Below, one piece after another: positions 7,964 through 15,873 of a DNA stretch of 40,997 bases. How positions within the stretch are numbered: the first letter of the stretch is position 1; every line of letters begins with the position of its first letter. The stretch spans positions 1 to 40,997 of the forward strand of contig JAPPLJ010000035.1 of assembly GCA_028819475.1 (NCBI GenBank), read 5' to 3'. The stretch is from Rhodospirillaceae bacterium (GTDB taxonomy: Bacteria > Pseudomonadota > Alphaproteobacteria > Bin65). A program made the position numbers and the translations under genes. Under the pieces are notes generated by a model. That model did no database searches and had not been told where the DNA came from. It saw nothing but the letters and a program-made list of their open reading frames with translations.

Positions 7964-7995
7964 GCTCCCCGGCCGCCGCCGCGCGGCCGGGGAGC
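7964..7995 (+). terminator. Hairpin after trpB2 with poor U-tract
   Basis: A perfect 13-bp stem GCTCCCCGGCCGC (7964-7976) and GCGGCCGGGGAGC (7983-7995) with a 6-nt loop lies 18 bp after the trpB2 stop. The following CTTCCG is not a real U-tract, so intrinsic termination may be weak. It might instead pause polymerase or protect the 3' end before the GST gene at 8029. Confidence 0.45.
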
Positions 7996-8028
7996 CTTCC
8001 GTCGTATCTCAAACGCCGGGAAAGGCGA

Positions 8029-8658
8029 ATGAAACTTCACTATTTCCAGGCTTCCTGCGCGCTGGCGCCCCATATCGCGCTGGAATGGGCCGGCGCGGAC
8101 TACGACCTGTCTGAAATGAAGCGCAGCGAAACCCGCGCGCCGGAATTTCTTGAAAAGAACCCGGCCGGCAAGGTGCCGGTGCTGGAACTCGACGACGGCA
8201 CCTGCGTTTCGCAGGTCAACGCGGTGCTGCAATACATCGCCGAGACCTGGCCCGGCGCCGGGCTGGGCCCCGGATCGGACGGGGATGGCGGTGCGGAAGC
8301 CCGGCATGCCGTGCAGCGCTGGCTGTCGCATTTCAACGGCGACGTCCACACCAGCTTCACGCCCTATTTCATGACCCACCGCTTCGCCGACAGCGACGGC
8401 GCCAGGGCGGAAGTCAAGGCCCATGCCGCCGAAGAGATCGCCTTCCAGCTGGGGGTGATCGAGGACCATATGGCCGGGCGGGACTGGATGCTCGGCGACG
8501 CGCGCTCGATCCTCGATCCCTACCTGTTCGTCTTCACCGTGTGGGCCGGCTTCATGCCCGACCGGCTGAATGCTTTTCCCAACCTCAAGGCCTTCAACAA
8601 GCGCATGAGGGAAGATCCGGGCGTACACAACGCCCTGAAGATGCAGGGCATGGCCTGA
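8029..8658 (+). CDS. Glutathione S-transferase, beta class
   Basis: A 209-residue cytosolic GST. The thioredoxin-fold N-terminal domain begins MKLHYFQASCALAPHIALEW, with Cys10 in the position of the beta-class catalytic cysteine, then NPAGKVPVLELDDG (cis-Pro after Val) and SQVNAVLQYIAE, the glutathione gamma-Glu site. The all-helical C-terminal domain has MLGDARSILDPYLFVF, the equivalent of the conserved N-cap/hydrophobic staple motif. These enzymes conjugate or bind glutathione in detoxification. An upstream GGGAAAGGCG can serve as ribosome binding site. It is convergent with the choline-sulfatase gene, 28 bp apart. Confidence 0.92.
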   Translation: MKLHYFQASCALAPHIALEWAGADYDLSEMKRSETRAPEFLEKNPAGKVPVLELDDGTCVSQVNAVLQYIAETWPGAGLGPGSDGDGGAEARHAVQRWLSHFNGDVHTSFTPYFMTHRFADSDGARAEVKAHAAEEIAFQLGVIEDHMAGRDWMLGDARSILDPYLFVFTVWAGFMPDRLNAFPNLKAFNKRMREDPGVHNALKMQGMA

Positions 8659-8686
8659 GCCTGTCGGATTTTTCCATCCGGTGCCG

Positions 8687-10222
8687 TCAGTTGGAAGGCG
8701 GGCCGGAAACCGTGCCGCTGTAGGCCGCCTGGACATCCGCCGCATCGCGATAATAGAGCCGGGCCGCGTCGCGCAGCGGCTGGTAGTCCCAGCTCGTGCG
8801 GCGCCCGGCGCCGAGCGCCCGGGTCAGCAGGCGCCGCGCCGCCTGGCTCTCCAGCACCTGCCGTTCCAGGCCCGCGATATCCCAGGTATCGGCAACGACC
8901 GATTCCAGTTCGCGGCGCACGGCGGCATAGTCCGGCCGGCCGGCAAGGTTCTCGCCTTCGTCAGGGTCGGCTTCGAGATCGAACAGCAGCGGCGGATCGG
9001 TCCGGCCGGCGATCAGCTTGTGCGGCCCCCTGCGGACCATCAGCATCGGTTCCCGCGCGCCCTCCGCGGTGTATTCGGCGCAGGCGAGATCGGGCCATCC
9101 GGCCGCATCGCCGCCGGCAAGCGCGACCAGCGACCGGCCGTCGACGGGCGCGGCAAGTTCGGGCAGCGCGCCGGACTCGCCCGCCAGTTCGAGAAATGTG
9201 GGGAAGAGATCGAGATGGGACACGTTCTGCGCCACCCGGCGCGGCGCGAAGGCGAAGGGCGCGTGCAGGATCAACGGCACCCGCACGGACCATTCGAAGA
9301 AGGACATCTTGAAGAACAGGCCACGCTCGCCCAGCGAATCCCCGTGATCGGACGTGAAGACGACTACCGTATCGTCGGCGGCTCCGGTCTCCCTGAGCGC
9401 ATCCAGCAGCCGGCCGACCTTGGCGTCGATGTAGCTCGTCAGCGCGTAATAGGCGCGGCGCATGCGCAGGATTTCCGCTTCGCCGACCGCATCCCGGTGG
9501 CGGCCGGTCAGGAACCAGTGGCGACGGCTGTGCGGATCGCGGTCTTCGAGCGGAATATCGCCGACGCGGGGCGGATCGATTTCGACGTCGTGGTATTCGT
9601 CCCACCAGCGGGGCGGTGCGAGATAGGGATCGTGGGGCGACATGAACGACACGGTGAGCGCGAAGGGCCGGCCGTCGCCGCTGTCGGCACGGTCGTGCAG
9701 CCAGCGCACGGCCTCGAACTCCGTCTCGTCGTCATAGGCGACGTTGACGCTGCGCGGGTGCGGGCCGGCGTCGAGCACCGCGCGCATGCTGTGATACCAT
9801 TCGAGCCAGGTTTCGCCGTCGAGCCGCCAGTCCGGCACCCAGCCGAAATCGGCGGGATAAACGTCGGTGGTCACCCGATCCTCGTAGCCGTGCAACTGGT
9901 CGGGGCCGACGAAATGCATCTTGCCGGAGAGGCAGGTCCGGTAGCCGGCGGCGCGCAGGTAATGGTGGAACGTCGGCACCGACGCGGGAAATTCGGCCGC
10001 GTTGTCGAACGCGCCGATCCGCGACGGCAGCCGCCCGCTCAGCAGGGAAAACCGTGCCGGCGCGCAGAGCGGAAAGGTGCAGTAGGCATTCTCGAACAGG
10101 ACGCCCTGCGCGGCCAGCCGGTCGAGATGCGGCGTCCGCACCGGCGCACCGCCATAGGCCGGCAGTATCTGGGGCGCGAGTTGATCGGCCATGATGAAGA
10201 GAAAGTTCGGACATTTCGCCAT
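8687..10222 (-). CDS. betC: Choline-sulfatase
   Basis: A 511-residue type I sulfatase that hydrolyses choline-O-sulfate to choline and sulfate. The formylglycine signature is C53-A-P-A-R57 in CTFPLCAPARFSLLSGRLPS, with the cysteine at the position used in known choline-sulfatases. Metal ligands begin at Asp13 in FIMADQLAPQ and include SDHGDSLGERGL. The segments SGKMHFVGPDQLHGYEDR and DVYPADFGW and a C-terminal region ending RTSWDYQPLRDAARLY match the choline-sulfatase subgroup rather than arylsulfatases. No signal peptide is seen, so it acts in the cytoplasm. It is divergent from a choline/betaine-type ABC importer, which supports the substrate assignment. No betA, betB or betI lies in the window. 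Confidence 0.92.
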   Translation of the reverse strand: MAKCPNFLFIMADQLAPQILPAYGGAPVRTPHLDRLAAQGVLFENAYCTFPLCAPARFSLLSGRLPSRIGAFDNAAEFPASVPTFHHYLRAAGYRTCLSGKMHFVGPDQLHGYEDRVTTDVYPADFGWVPDWRLDGETWLEWYHSMRAVLDAGPHPRSVNVAYDDETEFEAVRWLHDRADSGDGRPFALTVSFMSPHDPYLAPPRWWDEYHDVEIDPPRVGDIPLEDRDPHSRRHWFLTGRHRDAVGEAEILRMRRAYYALTSYIDAKVGRLLDALRETGAADDTVVVFTSDHGDSLGERGLFFKMSFFEWSVRVPLILHAPFAFAPRRVAQNVSHLDLFPTFLELAGESGALPELAAPVDGRSLVALAGGDAAGWPDLACAEYTAEGAREPMLMVRRGPHKLIAGRTDPPLLFDLEADPDEGENLAGRPDYAAVRRELESVVADTWDIAGLERQVLESQAARRLLTRALGAGRRTSWDYQPLRDAARLYYRDAADVQAAYSGTVSGPPSN

Positions 10223-10664
10223 GGCGGGATTTCCTGCGGAAAGGGATCCTCACACGCCGTCCTACAGACGCTCATGGCGCGAATGAACGGCATACCGACG
10301 GCTTGTGGTGCACATAACGCGTTTTTGATTGACCCAAGCCCGAAAATTCCGGGAATCCGCGCGGAATCGGTCGTGCAAGCGCCGTCAAGCCGATGACTCC
10401 TGTAAACGGCACCACTCTCGAATCCCAAACCGAAATTTGACAATAGTCGGACGCCGGTTATGCTGTTTCGCACGCTGGCGTTGGATTTGCCGGTCATTCC
10501 GGCGCGTCCTGCCGGGCGTTTCGCAAAGGCGCGAATACACGGGCGATTTGGTGTGTAACCGACCCCAATGAACAAGCCGATAGACGGGTTTGCCGGCGAA
10601 TTCCGGTCGACCCCGCTGCGGCAAGCCTTCGGACCTATCGCATTATCACTCCAGGGAGGAGATC
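10223..10664. other. Divergent intergenic region between betC and the ABC importer
   Basis: This 442-bp stretch has lower GC than its neighbours and carries no convincing gene; short open frames in it lack recognisable content and good ribosome binding sites. It must contain the promoters of betC and of the proX-like gene. An inverted pair ATTCC/GGAAT spanning about 10346-10366 sits in its middle, but I cannot tie it to a known regulator. No palindromic intergenic element of the kinds seen elsewhere is present. Confidence 0.5.
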
Positions 10665-11699
10665 ATGTTGAGACATCTATCGGCAGCCGCGCTCGTCGCC
10701 GCTGCGGGACTTGCCTTTGCCGCGCCGCCGGCCGCCGCGGCCGGCTGCCCGGTCAAGGACACCATTAAATTCTCGGGGCTGGACTGGGGTTCCAACCATT
10801 TCCACGTCGCCGTGGCGCGCGTGCTGGTCGAAAAGGGCTGGGGCTGCACGAGCGAATCCATCCCGACGACCACGGCGCCGAGCCTGAACGCGCTGGCCAA
10901 GGGCGATCTGCACATCTCCATGGAGATCTGGTACGCCAACAACCGGGAAATCTGGGACAAGATGAAGGCGACCGGCAAGGTCATGGAGCCGGGCGGCGTC
11001 TCGATCACTGGCGCTGACCAGGGCTTCTACGTCCCCCGCTATCTCATCGAAGGCGACAAGAAGCGCGGCATCAAGGCTGCGGCGCCGGACCTGAAAAGCG
11101 TCGCCGACCTGGGTAAATACGCCAACCTGTTCCAGGACCCGGAGGAGCCGTCCAAGGGCCGCTTCTACAACTGCAAGATCGGCTGGAACTGCGAGCGGGT
11201 GAACACGAAGAAAATGCAGTCCTACGGTCTGGACGGCAAGTTCACCAACTTCCGCCCGGGCACCGGCGAAGCGCTGGCCGCAGCCATTGCCTCGGCCTAC
11301 AAGCGCGGCAAGCCGATCGTCGCCTACTACTGGACTCCGACCTGGCTGCTCGGCAAGTACGACATGGTGATGCTGAAAGAGCCCGAATATAACGAGGAGA
11401 TCTGGAAGAAGCTCGACAAGGCCAAGTCCGGCAAGGGCATGAAGGCGACCGCCTATCCGACGATCAAGGTGATCATCGGCATGAACAAGAAGTTCGCCGC
11501 AGCGGCCGGGCCGATCACGACCATGCTGTCCAAATACGTTCTGGACAGCAATACGGTGAACAAGGCCCTCGTCTTCATGCGCGAGAACAAGGACAAGACG
11601 GGCGCGAAAGCGGCCGCCAATTTCCTCAAGAACAACGCGGCGATCTGGACGAAATGGGTTCCGGCCGACATCGCGGCCAAGGTCAAGGCAGCGCTCTAG
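10665..11699 (+). CDS. Choline/glycine-betaine ABC transporter substrate-binding protein (ProX/OpuAC family)
   Basis: A 344-residue periplasmic binding protein. Residues 1-24 are a signal peptide (LRHLSAAALVAAAGLAFAAPPAAA). The mature protein has the quaternary-ammonium-binding family features: SGLDWGSNHFHVAVARVLVEKGWGC-type text at its start (residues about 35-58), PTTTAPSLNALAKGDLHISMEIW, and YYWTPTWLLGKYDMV, with many tryptophans available for a cation-pi cage. The ATG at 10665 follows AGGGAGGAGATC. It heads an operon with a permease and an ATPase and is divergent from choline-sulfatase, so choline, choline-O-sulfate or a betaine is the likely ligand; motifs alone do not separate these. 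Confidence 0.92.
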   Translation: MLRHLSAAALVAAAGLAFAAPPAAAAGCPVKDTIKFSGLDWGSNHFHVAVARVLVEKGWGCTSESIPTTTAPSLNALAKGDLHISMEIWYANNREIWDKMKATGKVMEPGGVSITGADQGFYVPRYLIEGDKKRGIKAAAPDLKSVADLGKYANLFQDPEEPSKGRFYNCKIGWNCERVNTKKMQSYGLDGKFTNFRPGTGEALAAAIASAYKRGKPIVAYYWTPTWLLGKYDMVMLKEPEYNEEIWKKLDKAKSGKGMKATAYPTIKVIIGMNKKFAAAAGPITTMLSKYVLDSNTVNKALVFMRENKDKTGAKAAANFLKNNAAIWTKWVPADIAAKVKAAL

Positions 11700-11739
11700 G
11701 CCTCGGGTCGTCCGACCGTCGGACCCTGTGCTAAATGGT

Positions 11740-11778
11740 GCCTGCCGGGCGGCGTTGGCCCGGCAGGCTTTTTCTTTT
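11740..11778 (+). terminator. Strong intrinsic terminator/attenuator between the binding protein and permease genes
   Basis: A perfect 11-bp GC-rich stem GCCTGCCGGGC (11740-11750) and GCCCGGCAGGC (11758-11768) with a 7-nt loop is followed by TTTTTCTTTT. It lies 40 bp after the binding-protein stop and 55 bp before the permease start. Such a partial terminator within an ABC operon usually allows far more binding protein than membrane components to be made; that role is inference. Confidence 0.85.
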
Positions 11779-11832
11779 GAAAATTTCCGGTCTTCGCGCG
11801 CAACGCGAAAGCGGCCCTAGGGAGAGGCAGCC

Positions 11833-12879
11833 ATGGATGCGGGCAGCATATTTTCGCTCGTCTTGTGCGCCGCGATCGTCGGCTGGATCGCGTATGCCGC
11901 CGCCGGGCGCCATGAGGCCCTCGAACACGGCTACCGGAGGCACAGCATCGGCGCCGGCGCGTTTTTTGTCGTGCTGGTGCTGGGGCTGTCCGGCCTCTGG
12001 AGCTATCTGACCGGCCTGAAATTCGATACCTCCATCATCCCGCTGGATGTCTGGGTCGACGAATCGGTCGACTGGCTGCTGCTCAAGATCGGCGACCCGC
12101 TGGACCAGCTGAACCGCTGGGTGGTCCACAAGATCGGGTTTTTCGAACGCTTCCTGCACCAGTCCATCGCCTGGCCGCTCCTCACCCTGCTGTTCACGGG
12201 CATCGCCTGGCACGCCAGCCGCAATCTCGTCGTCACCGTCGGCGTTGCGCTGGCCTTCCTGCTGATCTGGTCGATGGCGCTGTGGAAGCCGACCATGCAG
12301 ACGCTCTCGCTGATGAGTGTCTCGATCCTGGTGACGGTGGTGTTCGGCCTGCCGCTCGGCATCCTGATGTCCCAGAGCGACCGGGCCCGCTCGGTCATGC
12401 TGCCGATCCTCGACATGATGCAGACCATGCCGTCCTTCGTGTACCTGATCCCGGTCGTGATGCTGCTCGGCCTCGGCAACTTCGCCGGCGTGATCGCGAC
12501 CATGATCTACGCCGCGCCGCCGCTGATCCGGCTGACCGACCTCGGCATCCGGCTGGTCGACAAGGAGGTCATGGAGGCGGCGACGTCGTTCGGCGCGAGC
12601 CGGCGGCAGAAACTGTTCAACGTGCAGATACCGCTCGCGCTGCCCAACATCATGGCCGGGCTCAACCAGTCGATCATGATGGCGCTCGCCATGGTCGTGA
12701 TCGCCTCGATGATCGGCGTGCGCGGCCTCGGCCAGGAAGTGCTGTTCGGCCTGCAGCGGCAGGAGCCGGGCACCGGCTTCATCGCCGGCCTGTCGATCGT
12801 GTTGCTGGCCATCGTGCTGGACCGCATCACCCAGTCCTACGGCCGGCGCATGGAAACCCACCGGACCGTGGCCCACTAG
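11833..12879 (+). CDS. proW: ABC transporter permease, ProW family
   Basis: A 348-residue inner-membrane permease. The N-terminal ~110 residues contain two hydrophobic segments (SIFSLVLCAAIVGWIAYAA and AGAFFVVLVLGLSGLWSYL) before the conserved BPD_transp_1 domain. In that domain the EAA loop is EVMEAATSFGASRRQKLFNVQIPLALPNIMAGLNQ-like (residues about 248-282), which contacts the ATPase. MMQTMPSFVYLIPVVMLLGLG is typical of glycine-betaine/choline permeases. The length matches long ProW proteins rather than short ChoW-type ones. AGGGAGAGGC precedes the ATG. It sits between the ProX-like and ProV-like genes and forms the translocation channel. Confidence 0.92.
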   Translation: MDAGSIFSLVLCAAIVGWIAYAAAGRHEALEHGYRRHSIGAGAFFVVLVLGLSGLWSYLTGLKFDTSIIPLDVWVDESVDWLLLKIGDPLDQLNRWVVHKIGFFERFLHQSIAWPLLTLLFTGIAWHASRNLVVTVGVALAFLLIWSMALWKPTMQTLSLMSVSILVTVVFGLPLGILMSQSDRARSVMLPILDMMQTMPSFVYLIPVVMLLGLGNFAGVIATMIYAAPPLIRLTDLGIRLVDKEVMEAATSFGASRRQKLFNVQIPLALPNIMAGLNQSIMMALAMVVIASMIGVRGLGQEVLFGLQRQEPGTGFIAGLSIVLLAIVLDRITQSYGRRMETHRTVAH

Positions 12880-12944
12880 GCCCGCGATCCGCCGCCGCCG
12901 TCAAACGCCCGCCGCTCAGGACAACAACCGGACCGTCCCGCCCC

Positions 12945-14153
12945 ATGGGTCAAATCCAGATCAGCAACGTCTTCAAGATCTTCGGTCCCAAGCCGCACAA
13001 CGCGATCGAGCTGGTGCGCCGCGGCGTGTCGAAGGACGACCTGCTGAACGAAACCGGCCACACGATCGGCGTGCAGGACGTGACGCTCACCGTCGAGCCG
13101 GGGCAGTGCACCGTCGTGATGGGCCTGTCCGGCTCCGGCAAGTCGACCCTGATCCGGCACATCAACCGGCTGATCGAGCCGACAGCCGGCGAGATCATCG
13201 TCGAGGGCCAGGACATCCTCGCGCTCAAAGGCAGGGAGCTGGAGGATTTCCGGCGCCGGATGATGAGCATGGTGTTCCAGCGTTTCGGCCTGTTTCCGCA
13301 CAAGACGGTGATCGACAACGTCGCCTACGGCCTGGACATCAAGGGCGGCAGCCGGGTCGAGAAGCGCGCCAACCGCGAGACGGCGCGCCACTGGATCGGC
13401 CAGGTCGGCCTGACCGGCTATGAGGACCAGTTTCCCAGCCAGTTGTCGGGCGGGATGCAGCAGCGCGTCGGCCTCGCCCGGGCGCTGGCGACCGACGCCG
13501 ACATCCTGCTGATGGACGAAGCCTTCAGCGCCCTCGATCCGCTGATCCGGCGCGAGATGCAGGACCAGCTGATCGAGTTGCAGGATACCCTGCACAAGAC
13601 GATCGTCTTCATCACCCACGATCTGGACGAGGCCCTGCGCCTCGGCGATACGATCGCGATCATGAAGGACGGCGCGATCGAACAGATCGGCACGGGCGAG
13701 GAAATTCTCCAGAGGCCGCAGACCGAATATGTCCGCCGGTTCGTCGAGGACGTGAACCGCGGCCGCGTGCTGACCGCCGGCACGGTGAAGCTCGAATGCG
13801 CGATCGCCAAGGTGGACGCGACGCCCGGCGAAGCGCTCAGGCAGCTCGGCGAGGGCGGCCTGCGCGTGACCTATGTCGTCGACGCCGACGGCCGGCTGGT
13901 CGGCGCCGTCACCGCGGCGTCGCTGCGCCGGGGACAGCGCGACAATGTCGGGACCGTCGACAGCCTGGTGGAGGACGTGCCGACCGCGACCGAAGACATG
14001 GTCCTGGAAGAAGTCCTGCCGATGACGGTGGGCGAGGATATCCCGGTCGCGGTGCTGAACGACGCGGGCGAACTGCGGGGCATTCTGCCGAAGGACACCA
14101 TCATCAGGGCCCTGGCGGAGGAAGCGCAGCTGACTGCGGAGGCCGAGCGCTAG
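12945..14153 (+). CDS. proV: ABC transporter ATP-binding protein, ProV family with CBS pair
   Basis: A 402-residue ATPase for the quaternary-ammonium importer. It has the ProV-specific N-terminus (NVFKIFGPKPHNAIELVRRG), Walker A GLSGSGKST (60-68), Q-loop VFQRFGLFPH, signature LSGGMQQR (167-174), Walker B ILLMDEAFSALDP and switch His in FITHDLDEAL. The C-terminal part after residue about 285 is a CBS-domain pair (VTYVVDADGRLVGAVT and IPVAVLNDAGELRGIL), which in relatives senses ionic strength or nucleotides. I start at ATG 12945, 65 bp after proW. The three genes encode one complete importer. Confidence 0.94.
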   Translation: MGQIQISNVFKIFGPKPHNAIELVRRGVSKDDLLNETGHTIGVQDVTLTVEPGQCTVVMGLSGSGKSTLIRHINRLIEPTAGEIIVEGQDILALKGRELEDFRRRMMSMVFQRFGLFPHKTVIDNVAYGLDIKGGSRVEKRANRETARHWIGQVGLTGYEDQFPSQLSGGMQQRVGLARALATDADILLMDEAFSALDPLIRREMQDQLIELQDTLHKTIVFITHDLDEALRLGDTIAIMKDGAIEQIGTGEEILQRPQTEYVRRFVEDVNRGRVLTAGTVKLECAIAKVDATPGEALRQLGEGGLRVTYVVDADGRLVGAVTAASLRRGQRDNVGTVDSLVEDVPTATEDMVLEEVLPMTVGEDIPVAVLNDAGELRGILPKDTIIRALAEEAQLTAEAER

Positions 14154-14192
14154 GCGGAGCACGGCGGCGGGGCCGCGTCCGCGCGGCTGCCG

Positions 14193-14681
14193 TCACTCCC
14201 GGCGTTCTCCCGCGTCGCCCTTGCGCCATTTGCGTTTCTTGCCGCGCGGGCGGTAGGCCTGGCTGTAGAAGCGCCGGCGCTGGTCCGGCGTCAGGGTCTC
14301 GGCGATCCGGCGGACCAGCGCGTGCAGCGCCGTCTGGGCTTCGCCCCGGGCCTGTTGCAGTTTGCGGAAGCCGGCCTCGACCGCATCCGGCGCTACCGCG
14401 CCGTCGCGAATCCGTTTGCGAAGATCGCGCCGCGCGGCGCGGATGGCTTCGATCCGTGCACGGATTTCCGGGCGCTTTTCTTTCAGCAACGCACGGGCGC
14501 GCGAGCGCTGCGGCTCGGCCAGATCGTCGACGGCGCGGTAGAGGCGGAACGCCGTGCGCGGACCGGAGCCGATATCCGGCCGGTTCCAGTAAGCGAAGAC
14601 GCTGGCCGCGATGATCCCGGCGAGGAACAGGTTCAGCCCGCCGGAAACGATCAGCAGAATGATGAGGGTGCGGCGCGTCAC
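14193..14681 (-). CDS. Periplasmic metal-sensor-like / heavy-metal-resistance protein (CnrX/ZraP-like)
   Basis: A 162-residue protein with one N-terminal membrane helix (TLIILLIVSGGLNLFLAGIIA) and an all-alpha periplasmic part rich in Arg and Glu. The pattern RAVDDLAEPQRSRARALL ... LTPDQRRRFY resembles the Metal_resist/Spy-CpxP type four-helix hairpin. There are no clustered His or Cys residues, so metal binding is not evident. It overlaps the anti-sigma-like gene by 4 bp (ATGA) and ends the operon sigma - anti-sigma - this gene, the arrangement of CnrH/Y/X-type signalling. It probably signals envelope state to the anti-sigma protein; this is inference from context. Confidence 0.7.
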   Translation of the reverse strand: MTRRTLIILLIVSGGLNLFLAGIIAASVFAYWNRPDIGSGPRTAFRLYRAVDDLAEPQRSRARALLKEKRPEIRARIEAIRAARRDLRKRIRDGAVAPDAVEAGFRKLQQARGEAQTALHALVRRIAETLTPDQRRRFYSQAYRPRGKKRKWRKGDAGERRE

Positions 14682-15175
14682 TCGACGAAGTCTCCGAAGC
14701 CGTTGTCGTCCCCGTTGCCGTCGAGCGCACCGAGGGACGCCATTTCATATTCCAGCCCGGCCGCCCGGCTTTCGCCGATACCGGCAATCGGCACCGGCGA
14801 CCAGCTTCCCACCGCGAGCCCGAGAAGCATGGCGCAGGCGAGCGCGCCGGCCGGCTTCAGGAAGACCGGTCTCAGGAGCAGGCCGGCCCAGGCGCCCGAA
14901 ACCGGGCTCGGCCGCTGCGCCGCCTGCAGGACGCTGCCGGCAAGCGCGGCCGAGGGAACCGGGGGCGCCGCGCTGGCCAGCGCGCGGTCCAGCGCCCTGG
15001 CGGCGGCGAGCGACTGCAGCGCAGCCGGGTCGCCGGCATCGATGAGCGCCCACGCGGCGGCGCGGCGCGGGTCTCCGGCCGGCCAGCGCGCCGGATCGGC
15101 GCCGTAGGCGTCGAGCAGTTCGCCGAGCGCCGCGACGGCCGCTTCCGTGCCCGGTCCGGTCCCGTTCGCGGTCAT
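14678..15175 (-). CDS. Anti-sigma factor-like single-pass membrane protein
   Basis: A 165-residue protein with a cytoplasmic N-terminal half (LLDAYGADPARWPAGDPRRAAAWALI), a hydrophobic helix around residues 111-127 (PAGALACAMLLGLAVGSW) and a short acidic periplasmic tail ending GNGDDNGFGDFVE. It begins 10 bp after the ECF sigma stop and overlaps the next gene by 4 bp. Position and topology fit a membrane anti-sigma factor that sequesters the sigma factor. No zinc-binding HxxxCxxC motif is present, so it is not a ZAS-type anti-sigma. The AYGADPARWP motif recurs in alphaproteobacterial proteins of this context, as far as I recall. Confidence 0.68.
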   Translation of the reverse strand: MTANGTGPGTEAAVAALGELLDAYGADPARWPAGDPRRAAAWALIDAGDPAALQSLAAARALDRALASAAPPVPSAALAGSVLQAAQRPSPVSGAWAGLLLRPVFLKPAGALACAMLLGLAVGSWSPVPIAGIGESRAAGLEYEMASLGALDGNGDDNGFGDFVE

Positions 15176-15185
15176 GTCGCGGCCT

Positions 15186-15788
15186 TCATGACGTGAACTC
15201 CCCGAGAAGGTCCGGTTTCAGGTCGCTCAGGCGCTGGCGCAGACCCCGGCGGCCGCGCGCGAGCAGCGATTCGACGGCTTCGACGCTCACTTCGAGCGCC
15301 GCCGCGGTCTCGCCGTTGTTCATCCCGTCGAAATGCACCATGGCGATGGCCGCCCGCTGCCGTTCGGGCAGGTCCGCCATCGCCGAGCGGACGATCGCGG
15401 AGACTTCGGCCGCCAGCAGGTTGCGGGCCGGGCCGGGCGCCGGATCCTCCAACCCGACGTCAGCGATGTTGTCGCTGGGACGCGCGCGCCGGTGCAGATC
15501 GATGCACCGGTTGTAGGCGACCCGACGCAGCCAGGTGCCGATCTGGGCTTTCGGCTTCCAGCGCGGCGCCTGGCGCCACAGTTTCAGCATCGCGTCCTGG
15601 GCAACGTCCTCGGCGGCCGAGCCGTCGCCGACCATGCGCCAGGCGAAGGCGACCAGGCCCGCCAGGTGCCGGTCGACGACAGCGCGCGCGGCGGCCGGAT
15701 CGCCGGCGGCGACCCGGCCCATCAGCGCCGCGTCGGCGGCGATGGCCGCCCGGTCGGCCGCCGGCGCAGGTGTCCCGGACAGCGTCAT
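15186..15788 (-). CDS. ECF RNA polymerase sigma factor
   Basis: A 200-residue sigma-70 family protein of the ECF group. Region 2 reads ARAVVDRHLAGLVAFAWRMVGD...AEDVAQDAMLKLWRQ with the core-binding DVAQDAMLKLW motif, then GTWLRRVAYNRCIDLHRR for -10 recognition. Region 4 has LPERQRAAIAMVHFDGMNNGETAAALEVSVEAVESLLARGRRGLR, a helix-turn-helix for -35 recognition. I prefer ATG 15788; an in-frame GTG at 15848 would add 20 residues not typical of the family. It is followed immediately by an anti-sigma-like gene and a metal-sensor-like gene, and preceded by an EF-hand protein gene 85 bp upstream that may be under its control. Confidence 0.92.
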   Translation of the reverse strand: MTLSGTPAPAADRAAIAADAALMGRVAAGDPAAARAVVDRHLAGLVAFAWRMVGDGSAAEDVAQDAMLKLWRQAPRWKPKAQIGTWLRRVAYNRCIDLHRRARPSDNIADVGLEDPAPGPARNLLAAEVSAIVRSAMADLPERQRAAIAMVHFDGMNNGETAAALEVSVEAVESLLARGRRGLRQRLSDLKPDLLGEFTS

Positions 15789-15873
15789 CCGGGACGGTAG
15801 GGCCTGCGCCCGGGCAACGGGCGCTGCGCAGAGTGCGGAGGCACGCACGCCGGTTCCCGTTCGGCCGTTGCGC

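Noticed and set aside
10329..10624. Short open frames on both strands in the betC-importer intergenic region
   Set aside because: No recognisable domains, overlapping each other on opposite strands, and no good ribosome binding sites.
12282..12944. 221-residue N-terminal extension of the ProV-like ATPase
   Set aside because: It overlaps proW in another frame and adds Arg/Pro-rich sequence; the ProV family start is at 12945.
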